From assembly GCA_002470135.1 (NCBI GenBank), contig DKNC01000069.1:1-21405 (forward strand): a stretch of DNA of 21,405 nucleotides, read 5' to 3'. Below the pieces are notes generated by a model that was not told the DNA's origin, searched no databases, and saw only the letters and a program-made list of their open reading frames with translations. Position numbers and translations under genes: made by a program. Each line of letters starts with the position of its first letter. The stretch's first letter is position 1. Below, in pieces: positions 15,419 through 21,405 of this stretch. This stretch comes from Actinobacteria bacterium UBA7398. GTDB taxonomy: Bacteria > Actinomycetota > Actinomycetes > Nanopelagicales > Nanopelagicaceae.

Positions 15419-16456
15419 ATGAATAGTGAATTTGGTCCGATCAAAGCTGGAATTAAAGAAGTTGCAATCGAAGCTGGCGTATCACCGGCAACAGTTTCAA
15501 GAGCGTTGCGCGGTCTGCAACATGTCAATTCTGACACTAGACGGAAAATTGTTGATGCTGCTGAGAAATTACATTATCCAATTCCACAAACCCCAGCTAA
15601 AGCAATTTATGGACGAACTAATAGCGTTGGTGTGGTTGCGCCTTATGTATCTCGTTGGTATTTTGCACAGGTAATTAATGGCGCAGAACAAGCACTTCGT
15701 GAATCTGGATTGGATTTACTGCTCTACAACTTTTCACAAATGAAAGGTCGAGAGCGGTTATTCCAACACCAAATGTTAAAAGGTAGAGTTGATGCGCTTA
15801 TAGTTATTAGTTTGCCACCAACTGAAGAAGAGTTTGAATCCATGCTTAGCCTTGGTATTCCAATTGCGCTAGTTGGCATGCATCACGATCGATGCTCTAG
15901 TGTTGCGATTGACGATGTTGCTGGCGCCCGTACTGCAACCCAACATCTAGTGAATCAAGGCCACAAGAAAATAGGTTTGCTTTCTGGTCGACCGGATGAT
16001 CCATTTGGTTTCAGCGTCCCACAAGATCGGCGAAATGGATTTTTGGCCGTACTTGCTGAGAGTGGAATTGAATGGAATCCAGCACGTGAAGTTTATGGAG
16101 ATTTCACAATGCAAGGTGCGAGCAGAGCAGTAGATGATTTACTTGCAAGACCTAATCGTCCAACCGCAATTTTTGCGCAATCTGATGAAATGGCACTTGG
16201 CGCGCTGCAAGCGATTCGTCGCCACGGCTTAAGAGTTCCAGAAGATATTTCAATAATTGGTTTTGATGGTCATGAGATGTCCGAGTTTTCTGATTTAACT
16301 ACTATCGAGCAACCAGTAACAGTTATGGGCGAGATGGCTGCTTGGTCAATTATGGAGCGATTAAAAGCGCCAAAAAGCGAATTGCATTCACTTACGCTTC
16401 CGACAACACTTATTGTTAGAAATTCCACGCGCAGGCTGGAACTGGATGAAGTGTAA
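15419..16456 (+). CDS. LacI-family transcription regulator
   Basis: 345 residues. The N-terminal helix-turn-helix is GIKEVAIEAGVSPATVSRAL (11-30), followed by the hinge region up to about residue 60. A periplasmic-binding-protein-like effector domain follows (SVGVVAPYVSRWYFAQVINGA onward, with IFAQSDEMALGALQAIRRHG and DISIIGFDG; stretches split for length). The effector is unknown; family members mostly sense sugars, but neighbours (terC copies, PatB/MalY-type enzyme) do not indicate a sugar pathway. The start at ATG 15419 follows a G-rich ACGGGGG; an upstream in-frame TTG at 15389 lies inside the palindromic operator and is rejected. Two operators in its own leader point to autoregulation. 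Confidence 0.9.
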   Translation: MNSEFGPIKAGIKEVAIEAGVSPATVSRALRGLQHVNSDTRRKIVDAAEKLHYPIPQTPAKAIYGRTNSVGVVAPYVSRWYFAQVINGAEQALRESGLDLLLYNFSQMKGRERLFQHQMLKGRVDALIVISLPPTEEEFESMLSLGIPIALVGMHHDRCSSVAIDDVAGARTATQHLVNQGHKKIGLLSGRPDDPFGFSVPQDRRNGFLAVLAESGIEWNPAREVYGDFTMQGASRAVDDLLARPNRPTAIFAQSDEMALGALQAIRRHGLRVPEDISIIGFDGHEMSEFSDLTTIEQPVTVMGEMAAWSIMERLKAPKSELHSLTLPTTLIVRNSTRRLELDEV

Positions 16457-16487
16457 AACTACTTTTGTTTAGTGGAATACTGGCGCT

Positions 16488-17636
16488 ATGACAAATAAAG
16501 CTATTGCAGATTCTTTATCCCAACTGCAGAAACGGTCTAGTTCTAAATGGCGTTTCTACCCAAGCGATATTTTGCCGTTGCCGGTTGCTGAAATGGATTT
16601 TCCGATAGCAGATCCCATAAAAGTTGCACTACACGATTTAGTTGAACGTTCAGATACCGGTTATTTAGGACCGATTCCAGAATTGAAAGTAAATTTTGCA
16701 GATTTTGCCAACCGGAAATGGAATTGGAAGTTAGACCCAGAGCAAGTTCGAGTAGCTTGCGACGTTGGAGTGGGCGTTATTGAAGTTCTACGTACCTTTA
16801 TGAGCGTTGGCGATAAATTGCTAATTAATACTCCGGTTTACAATAATTTTTTTACCTGGATTAACGAACTCAAACTGACAAAAGTTGAAGTCCCGTTGAA
16901 ACGGGAAGACATGCACTTCACTTTGGATTTGCCAGGAGTCGAAGCCGCATATAAAACCGGAGTTAAGGCGCACTTACTGTGCAACCCGCATAATCCAGTA
17001 GGAACTGTTTATACAAAATCAGAATTGATGCAAATTGCAGAACTTGCCGAAAAGTATGGCGTTATTGTAATTAGTGATGAGATTCATGCGCCGCTAACAT
17101 TTCTAGATACAATTTTTACCCCATTTCTAGCAGCCTCAGATGCTGCAAAAAAAGTCGGCATTACCGTAACTTCCGCAAGTAAGAGTTTTAATCTTGCTGG
17201 CTTGAAATGTGCAACTATCGTCGCACAGGATCCTAAGTTAAATGCCATGTTGGATACGATGCCCGAGTCAGTTCATTTCAGAGCATCACTCTTTGGTGCG
17301 ATTGCAGATGCCGTGGCATATAAATCTGGCGACCTATGGTTAGAGGGCGTAATCGCTACTTTGGATGAAAACCGTCGCTTAGTCGACGATTTGTTGAAAG
17401 CCAAAGTCCCAGCTATTAAGTATCGAATTCCTGATTGCAGTTACTTAGCTTGGTTAGATGTTTCTGAGTTAAATCTAGGCGAAAACCCAGCCGCCCATTT
17501 CTTAGAAAAGGGTAAAGTAGCGTTCAATCCTGGCCATACTTACGGCGCCGATTATTCACAATTTGTCCGGCTTAATTTCGGAACCAGTCCCGAAATCATC
17601 ACCGATTCGATTGGACGAATTCTTAACTCCTTATAG
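16488..17636 (+). CDS. PatB/MalY-type PLP-dependent C-S lyase/aminotransferase
   Basis: 382 residues, fold type I PLP enzyme. The MalY/PatB signature LPVAEMDFPIADPI (31-44) replaces the N-terminus of standard aspartate aminotransferases. PLP contacts: Tyr118 region TPVYNNF, CNPHNPVGTVY (165-175), SDEIHAPLTF (196-205) and Schiff-base Lys232 in SASKSFNLAGLK. A C-terminal FVRLNFGTS holds the carboxylate-binding Arg. Members cleave cystathionine or cysteine conjugates (beta C-S lyase), and some act as aminotransferases. No sulfur-pathway gene is adjacent, so substrate is open. It lies 31 bases after the LacI gene and may be controlled by it. AATACT six bases before the ATG could be a leaderless -10. 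The next small gene's promoter overlaps its stop. Confidence 0.88.
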   Translation: MTNKAIADSLSQLQKRSSSKWRFYPSDILPLPVAEMDFPIADPIKVALHDLVERSDTGYLGPIPELKVNFADFANRKWNWKLDPEQVRVACDVGVGVIEVLRTFMSVGDKLLINTPVYNNFFTWINELKLTKVEVPLKREDMHFTLDLPGVEAAYKTGVKAHLLCNPHNPVGTVYTKSELMQIAELAEKYGVIVISDEIHAPLTFLDTIFTPFLAASDAAKKVGITVTSASKSFNLAGLKCATIVAQDPKLNAMLDTMPESVHFRASLFGAIADAVAYKSGDLWLEGVIATLDENRRLVDDLLKAKVPAIKYRIPDCSYLAWLDVSELNLGENPAAHFLEKGKVAFNPGHTYGADYSQFVRLNFGTSPEIITDSIGRILNSL

Positions 17637-17639
17637 AAT
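17611..17639 (+). promoter_or_regulatory. Probable leaderless promoter of the 49-residue gene
   Basis: TTGGAC (17611-17616), a 17-base spacer and TAGAAT (17634-17639, one mismatch to TATAAT), then six bases to the ATG at 17646. The -10 overlaps the stop codon of the PatB-type gene. Confidence 0.5.
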
Positions 17640-17645
17640 TCTCAT

Positions 17646-17795
17646 ATGTTCAAAGCAATTCGTCGGATAACCGCGCTATTCGCATTGCTCCTCCTTGCAG
17701 TCAAAGGGGTTTTCACTTTCCTTTCTTGGGTAGAGCGAACTGATGAATCTGCCAGCGCATGGGTCGATGAAGATGAATTTGAAGAGGTAAGTTGA
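17646..17795 (+). CDS. 49-residue single-pass membrane protein, unknown
   Basis: Small reading frame: MFKAIRRITALFALLLLAVK, then a hydrophobic stretch to about residue 28 and a strongly acidic tail (WVDEDEFEEVS). Topology by the positive-inside rule would put the basic N-terminus in the cytosol and the acidic tail outside. It is supported by a good promoter-like element at the right distance and by coupling with the next gene: its TGA overlaps that gene's TTG start (TTGA). I do not recognise a family. Its position in a stretch that would otherwise be 155 bases of gap in a very compact genome favours a real gene. Confidence 0.55.
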   Translation: MFKAIRRITALFALLLLAVKGVFTFLSWVERTDESASAWVDEDEFEEVS

Positions 17796-18172
17796 GCGCC
17801 GAATATATCCCTGGAACTTGCAACTTAGGGAAGAGTGAAGTTCGTCGGAGGCAAATTGTTGCTCTAATCGGGGCAGCTTTTTCAATTTCTAGCGGTGTAA
17901 CTCTGGCTTCATCTGACGTTTCCACAATTGGAAAATTTTCAGTCTTTCTACCACTTATGGTTTTCGCAATTGGCTTTGTACAGTCTCGGAAAAAGTTTTG
18001 CTTGGCATATGGGCTTGCCGGCACATTCAATTTAGGAAAAATGGGTGAAATTTCTAAAGTACAAAATCCAGCTGATCGCGCTGCTGATCGAAAAACAGCT
18101 TTAGTAATTCTTGCGCAATCAGCCGCGCTTGCGCTAGCTCTTACTTTAGCTTTTGTAATAGCTACCCGTTAA
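17792..18172 (+). CDS. Small three-helix membrane protein with IPGTCNLG motif
   Basis: 126 residues beginning at TTG 17792, with GAAGAGG four bases upstream and a TTGA overlap with the 49-residue gene. Membrane segments are at about 22-41, 48-64 and 103-123. The N-terminus AEYIPGTCNLGKSEVRRRQ precedes the first helix, and a second copy of the motif, GTFNLGK, occurs after the second helix (about 77-83). The pattern resembles an unnamed family of short bacterial membrane proteins with a conserved PGTCN(I/L)G start, as far as I can recall. No function is known to me. Thirty bases separate it from the second terC gene, so cotranscription is likely. Confidence 0.66.
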   Translation: MSAEYIPGTCNLGKSEVRRRQIVALIGAAFSISSGVTLASSDVSTIGKFSVFLPLMVFAIGFVQSRKKFCLAYGLAGTFNLGKMGEISKVQNPADRAADRKTALVILAQSAALALALTLAFVIATR

Positions 18173-18202
18173 TTAAAATTACTACCAAGAATCGGAAAAT
18201 AG

Positions 18203-19096
18203 ATGACTGATGCAAAAACTTGGGGGATAACAATTGCAGTACTCCTCGGCGTACTTGTCTTGGATTTATTATTAGCGATAAAGAATCGGAAACGTGAGAC
18301 CACTCTAAAAGAGGCAGCATTTTGGACGATTTTCTATGTAATTGCGGCAATATTGTTTGGGCTCAACCTTCAATTTAACGGTCTTGCGGGTCACGGCGAA
18401 GAATTCTTTGCTGGATGGCTTACAGAGTATTCACTTTCAGTAGATAACGTTTTTATCTTTATAATTTTGCTAGCCAATTTAAATGTAAAGCGCGAAAGCG
18501 CGCAATTAATTCTTTTAGCTGGCATTGCGATGGCTCTGGTATTACGTGGAATTTTCATCGCTCTTGGCTCAGCCTTAATTTCTAAATTTGCTGCCGCATT
18601 CTTTATTTTCGCAATAATTTTAATTGCTACTGCCTGGAAGTTGATAAAAGAAAAACATGGTGATGAAAAAGTATATAAAGAAGGCCGTATAACTACGGCA
18701 CTTCGAAAGCGCGGTGCTTCTACTTTCACAATCGCTTTGGTGGCAGTCGGAACCACTGATTTGATATTTGCACTTGATTCGATACCTGCAATTTTTGGTC
18801 TAACTAAAGATCCTTACATTGTCTTTACCGCAAATGCATTTGCTTTAATGGGACTTCGTCAACTTTATTTCTTGCTGGCAGGGTTAGTCGACCGACTAAT
18901 TTATCTTTCAAAGGGCTTAGCGGTGATTCTTGGATTTATTGGCTTTAAATTGTTTATCGAAGGTTTGCATGGTGTTGGAATACATAAAATCGGTTTTTAT
19001 GAAATTCCGCATATTTCGCTAGCGATCAGCCTTGGTGTTATTGGTGCCGCCCTAGCGGTTACAACTTTAATTAGTTTGACAGCCACGAGAAAGTAA
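18203..19096 (+). CDS. TerC/Alx-family membrane protein, copy 2
   Basis: 297 residues, the same length as copy 1. In the segment from GAS (171) to IE (253) about 60 of 83 positions agree between the copies, so they are paralogues. Hallmarks: EYSLSVDN (75-82, Glu75/Asp81) and TTDLIFALDSIPAIFGLT (184-201) with both Asp186 and Asp192 retained, as in metal-exporting family members. About nine hydrophobic segments. A manganese-efflux or metallation role is inferred from the family. The ATG at 18203 follows GGAAAATAG, a weak ribosome binding site. It lies downstream of the 49- and 126-residue membrane genes, which may be part of the same unit. Confidence 0.88.
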   Translation: MTDAKTWGITIAVLLGVLVLDLLLAIKNRKRETTLKEAAFWTIFYVIAAILFGLNLQFNGLAGHGEEFFAGWLTEYSLSVDNVFIFIILLANLNVKRESAQLILLAGIAMALVLRGIFIALGSALISKFAAAFFIFAIILIATAWKLIKEKHGDEKVYKEGRITTALRKRGASTFTIALVAVGTTDLIFALDSIPAIFGLTKDPYIVFTANAFALMGLRQLYFLLAGLVDRLIYLSKGLAVILGFIGFKLFIEGLHGVGIHKIGFYEIPHISLAISLGVIGAALAVTTLISLTATRK

Positions 19097-19178
19097 TTTT
19101 AATACAACACCGCGACTACGGATCCAGCTTTATTTAGAGTTGATGCTGTAAATGGGGCTTAGCTGCAACGCTTAAGTA

Positions 19179-19206
19179 TTGCTTTTTGATAATTTAGTGC
19201 TAATTT
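19179..19206 (+). promoter_or_regulatory. Possible hpf promoter
   Basis: TTGCTT (19179-19184), a 16-base spacer and TAATTT (19201-19206). Transcription would start just before the AAGGAGG at 19214, leaving a short leader with a strong ribosome binding site. Confidence 0.3.
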
Positions 19207-19213
19207 TGTAATG

Positions 19214-19220
19214 AAGGAGG
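19214..19220 (+). promoter_or_regulatory. Strong ribosome binding site AAGGAGG for hpf
   Basis: Full complement to the 16S tail, five bases before the ATG at 19226. It shows that 19226, not the ATG at 19211 that overlaps this site, is the start. Confidence 0.85.
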
Positions 19221-19225
19221 AAATT

Positions 19226-19564
19226 ATGGAGATAATTTTACGAGCGAGAAATGCTGCGGTTGCTGAAGATTTCAAAGATATTACTAGCGAAAAGCTGCAA
19301 AGTTTGCAGAGGTTTAGCGTTGCTATTGACCGGATTGAGTTAGAAGTTATACACGAAAGTAATCCTAAGTTTGGAAAGAAGTCTCATAAAGTAGTGTTGA
19401 CTTCACGGGGCAGTGGCCCGCTACTACGTTCAGAATCTTATGGCTTTAATGATTTGGCAGCTTTCGACGATGCGGTAAAGAATCTGGAACTGCAAATAAG
19501 AAAAGTGCATGAACGATCAAAAGAAATCTTGCGGGGGTCCATCAGAAAAGAAACTAATATTTAA
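19226..19564 (+). CDS. hpf: Short ribosome hibernation promoting factor (HPF/RaiA)
   Basis: 112 residues from MEIILRARNAAVAEDF. The HPF/YfiA N-terminal domain is visible: a first strand with R-N, a helix KDITSEKLQSLQRF, strands ending HKVVLTSRGSGPLLRSES, and the final helix AFDDAVKNLELQIRKVHERS. The RGxGPxxR stretch is like actinobacterial homologues. It binds the 30S subunit and silences ribosomes in stationary phase or stress. The protein ends here with no linker and no C-terminal dimerisation domain. Long-form HPF (about 180-230 residues) is usual in actinobacteria and forms 100S dimers; a short form would need another partner or act on monomers. In mycobacteria the gene sits between comF and secA; here it is about 12 kb away. 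The strong AAGGAGG suggests high expression. Confidence 0.82.
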   Translation: MEIILRARNAAVAEDFKDITSEKLQSLQRFSVAIDRIELEVIHESNPKFGKKSHKVVLTSRGSGPLLRSESYGFNDLAAFDDAVKNLELQIRKVHERSKEILRGSIRKETNI

Positions 19565-19566
19565 AA

Positions 19567-20079
19567 CTATTTTAAATATTTAACCGCAGACTCGTATGTG
19601 TCGTAGAAAGCGGTGTTCCAATTACCTTGGTTCGGATCGAACATTTGTCCACTGATTTCACCCTGTCCAAGCAAGAAGTCGATACTTGATTGAGTATCTG
19701 TGATTACCGTACTCAAATTTTTTTCAAAAGATACTGTCAAGCAAATGCGATTGGCATCCATCTCCTCGTAGATTTTTAAGTCGGATTGCAAGACACCGAT
19801 AGCTTCACTTGCAATCAATTTCACCAGTTCTATTGTTCTAGTTTTATCGGATAATCCGGTTTTGTATTTTAAAACCTCCGAGTGATAAGTGCTCCACTTT
19901 TTCTGACCTACTACTTCTTCGGACATTACAAATTCCCTGAGATTTGAACATTGGTTTACTTCAGCCGAATTTAAGACGGTCGGCTTTGGAAAAAAATGAA
20001 TTGTGCCCCAAATCGAGCCTGCTGAAAGTGTTAGCAGAATTGGTAGCAAGAGCCAGTAAATCGGTTTGGTTGACTTCAT
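19567..20079 (-). CDS. Unrecognised membrane-anchored extracytoplasmic protein
   Basis: 170 residues. The N-terminus MKSTKPIYWLLLPILLTLSA is a signal-anchor (hydrophobic about 8-28) with no lipobox cysteine and no clear signal-peptidase site. The rest is predicted to be outside, with two cysteines, Cys44 and Cys113, that could form a disulfide, a helix-rich middle (about 60-110) and TVSFEKNLSTVITDT as strand-like. No recognised motif. It ends two bases from the hpf stop on the other strand. The start has no ribosome binding site but a strong promoter-like element places transcription start at the ATG (see promoter entry). It is divergent from the 116-residue membrane gene. Confidence 0.6.
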   Translation of the reverse strand: MKSTKPIYWLLLPILLTLSAGSIWGTIHFFPKPTVLNSAEVNQCSNLREFVMSEEVVGQKKWSTYHSEVLKYKTGLSDKTRTIELVKLIASEAIGVLQSDLKIYEEMDANRICLTVSFEKNLSTVITDTQSSIDFLLGQGEISGQMFDPNQGNWNTAFYDTYESAVKYLK

Positions 20080-20085
20080 TAGCCA

Positions 20086-20113
20086 ATTATTACAGAGTGC
20101 CGCTTCCGGTCAA
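20086..20113 (-). promoter_or_regulatory. Promoter of the 170-residue gene, probably leaderless
   Basis: On the - strand TTGACC (20113-20108), a 16-base spacer and AATAAT (20091-20086), then six bases to the ATG at 20079. This is the best -35/-10 pair in the window. Confidence 0.55.
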
Positions 20114-20138
20114 CTCCAGCATCTCCAAAAATTAAGGC

Positions 20139-20144
20139 TATTCT
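20139..20144 (+). promoter_or_regulatory. Possible leaderless -10 of the 116-residue gene
   Basis: TATTCT ends six bases before the ATG at 20151. No ribosome binding site and no clear -35. Confidence 0.28.
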
Positions 20145-20150
20145 TAAATC

Positions 20151-20501
20151 ATGGGTAATTCTGCTAATTTGAATAACAAGATCGCTTCTAAGATAACTGC
20201 CGGCGTAAGCACGATGTGGTGTGCATATTTGTTTGCTGCTATCGCATTAATTTCACTTCCAAATGCAATAAAGAGCGGCGATACGATCGTAATTGTTTCT
20301 TGGATTGCGCAGACATTTTTGCAGCTGGTATTACTATCAATAATTATGGTTGGTCAGAGCGTTCAATCTAATAGCTTTGAGAAGACTATAAATGAAACCC
20401 ACGCTGCAACACTTCTGGAGCTGGCCGAGTTAAAAGTTCTTTCACAAGAGATGCATCAGGTAATTAGAGACCTTGAGACGAGAATTCCGCCCGAGAAATA
20501 G
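20151..20501 (+). CDS. Small two-helix membrane protein, conserved hypothetical
   Basis: 116 residues: a short N-terminal stretch, two membrane helices (about 23-38 and 46-68, with TMWCAYLFAAIALISLP and VSWIAQTFLQLVLLSIIMVG) and a soluble, acidic amphipathic C-terminal helix (about 75-112, EKTINETHAATLLELAEL...). The motif STMWCAYLFA...VIVSWIAQTFLQLVLL looks like a widely conserved small membrane protein of unknown function that I have seen in actinobacterial genomes; I cannot name it with certainty, and DUF1003 is not clearly matched. The C-terminal helix could pair into a coiled coil. It is divergent from the 170-residue gene and lies 17 bases before argG. Confidence 0.62.
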   Translation: MGNSANLNNKIASKITAGVSTMWCAYLFAAIALISLPNAIKSGDTIVIVSWIAQTFLQLVLLSIIMVGQSVQSNSFEKTINETHAATLLELAELKVLSQEMHQVIRDLETRIPPEK

Positions 20502-20518
20502 CTGCTCTAAGTTAGGCT

Positions 20519-21405
20519 ATGCCCATGTCAAAAGTTCTTGCATCGCTCCCAGTTGGCGAAAAAGTCGGAATCGCATTCTCCGGAGGACTCGATACTTCAG
20601 TAGCGGTTGCCTGGATGCGCGAGAAAGGTGCGATCCCTTGCACCTATACCGCAGATCTTGGCCAATATGACGAACCAGATATTGCTTCAATCCCGGACCG
20701 AGCAAAAGCATACGGCGCCGAAATTTCACGGTTAGTTGATTGCCGCCTTTCACTAGTAGAAGAAGGTTTTGCCGCGATTGCCTGCGGCGCATTTCATATT
20801 CGATCTGGCGGAAAACTATATTTCAATACCACCCCACTTGGTCGCGCCGTAACCGGAACTTTATTAGTCCGCGCCATGTTGCAAGATGGAGTTTCAATTT
20901 GGGGCGATGGCTCAACTTATAAAGGTAACGACATTGAACGTTTCTATCGATATGGCCTATTGGCTAATCCAAAACTTAGAATCTATAAACCATGGTTAGA
21001 TGCAGATTTCGTTGCTGAACTTGGTGGTAGAAAAGAAATGTCCGAGTGGTTGGCTAACCATAAATTGCCTTACCGAGATAGCGTTGAAAAAGCTTATTCA
21101 ACCGATGCCAACATTCTTGGCGCAACTCATGAAGCAAAAACATTGGAACTGCTTGAAACCTCAATTGAAATCGTCGAACCAATCATGGGTGTTAAATTTT
21201 GGGATCCAAAAGTTTCTATCGAAAGTGAAGACGTCCGAATTGGATTTGTGCAAGGTCGACCGCTCTCGATAAATGGCAAGGAATTTAAAGACTCAGTTGC
21301 GCTAATGAACGAAGCAAATTCGGTAGGTGGCAGACATGGTCTTGGCATGTCAGACCAGATTGAAAATCGAATTATTGAAGCTAAGAGTCGTGGCATCTAT
21401 GAAGC
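20519..21405 (+). CDS. argG: Argininosuccinate synthase, E. coli type (5' part)
   Basis: Cytosolic enzyme joining citrulline and aspartate with ATP in arginine synthesis. About 295 residues are seen; the gene runs past the window. The ATP pyrophosphatase P-loop is AFSGGLDTS (18-26 region). Further family signatures are FNTTPLGRAVTGT, WGDGSTYKGNDIERFYRYGL, KPWLDADF, VEKAYSTDANILGATHEAK and the final GRHGLGMSDQIENRIIEAKS. Sequence and spacing follow the long E. coli-type enzyme (about 447 residues), not the ~400-residue type found in mycobacteria. The start is ATG at 20519 or, in frame, at 20525; TAGGCT six bases before 20525 hints at a leaderless start there. No arg operon neighbours are upstream in this window. 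Confidence 0.93.
   Translation, partial: MPMSKVLASLPVGEKVGIAFSGGLDTSVAVAWMREKGAIPCTYTADLGQYDEPDIASIPDRAKAYGAEISRLVDCRLSLVEEGFAAIACGAFHIRSGGKLYFNTTPLGRAVTGTLLVRAMLQDGVSIWGDGSTYKGNDIERFYRYGLLANPKLRIYKPWLDADFVAELGGRKEMSEWLANHKLPYRDSVEKAYSTDANILGATHEAKTLELLETSIEIVEPIMGVKFWDPKVSIESEDVRIGFVQGRPLSINGKEFKDSVALMNEANSVGGRHGLGMSDQIENRIIEAKSRGIYE

Noticed and set aside
16457..16487. Terminator between the LacI gene and the PatB-type gene
   Set aside because: Only a 4-base ACTA/TAGT stem without GC pairs or a following U run.
14411..19096. Tellurite-resistance locus on the basis of two terC-like genes
   Set aside because: No terB, terD/E/Z or terA genes are present; TerC/Alx homologues alone are better linked to manganese.
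19211..19225. ATG at 19211 as hpf start
   Set aside because: The AAGGAGG at 19214-19220 lies within these codons and is positioned for the ATG at 19226.
20517..21396. Short reading frames opposite to and out of frame with argG (20517-20792, 21127-21396, 21000-21272)
   Set aside because: They are shadows of the intact argG frame, which matches a known enzyme along its whole visible length.

Overview
The window is AT-rich, very gene-dense bacterial chromosome and reads as an actinobacterium with a small, streamlined genome. The evidence is the gene order manB - ahcY - mtrA - mtrB - comF - secA, the adjacent Rv3235-like gene, and the pdtaS/whiB1 pair. These are core mycobacterial and streptomycete neighbours, here written in low-GC codons with almost no intergenic DNA. 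A freshwater Nanopelagicales (acI, Planktophila-like) genome is the best guess from sequence alone. That placement is inference.

Layout. Positions 1-9 kb: 3' part of a phosphohexomutase (manB), S-adenosylhomocysteinase, the MtrA/MtrB two-component system, a ComF-type phosphoribosyltransferase and SecA, all on the + strand with gaps of -0 to 90 bases. A convergent Rv3235-family gene follows. Positions 8.5-12 kb: a SAF-domain membrane protein and a CpaE/TadZ-like P-loop protein with an altered Walker A loop, then the cytosolic sensor kinase PdtaS, facing a WhiB1-type iron-sulfur regulator. Positions 12-14.4 kb: msrA-msrB for methionine sulfoxide repair, facing an AlkA-like DNA glycosylase and a DUF4389 membrane protein. 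Positions 14.4-19.1 kb: two TerC-family membrane proteins flank a LacI-family regulator with its probable operators, a PatB/MalY-type PLP enzyme, a 49-residue membrane peptide gene and a 126-residue membrane protein. Positions 19.1-21.4 kb: a short ribosome hibernation factor, two unrecognised membrane proteins transcribed divergently, and the 5' part of an E. coli-type argG.

How it fits together. The first block is envelope and secretion housekeeping (cell-wall sugar phosphates, SAM-cycle clearance, MtrAB signalling, Sec export). The middle is stress sensing and repair (PdtaS, WhiB1, Msr enzymes, alkylation repair). Compared with the mycobacterial order, tmk, lpqB and hpf are missing from the mtr-sec block, and a shortened hpf occurs about 12 kb away. 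All four convergent gene pairs end within -8 to +3 bases of each other. Several gene starts have a -10-like hexamer exactly six bases before the start codon and no ribosome binding site, which suggests leaderless transcripts.

No RNA gene, insertion sequence, CRISPR array or prophage was seen, and no gene-free stretch exceeds 200 bases. The most unusual candidates are the SAF/P-loop pair, the diverged TerC duplication and the paired palindromic operators in front of the LacI gene.
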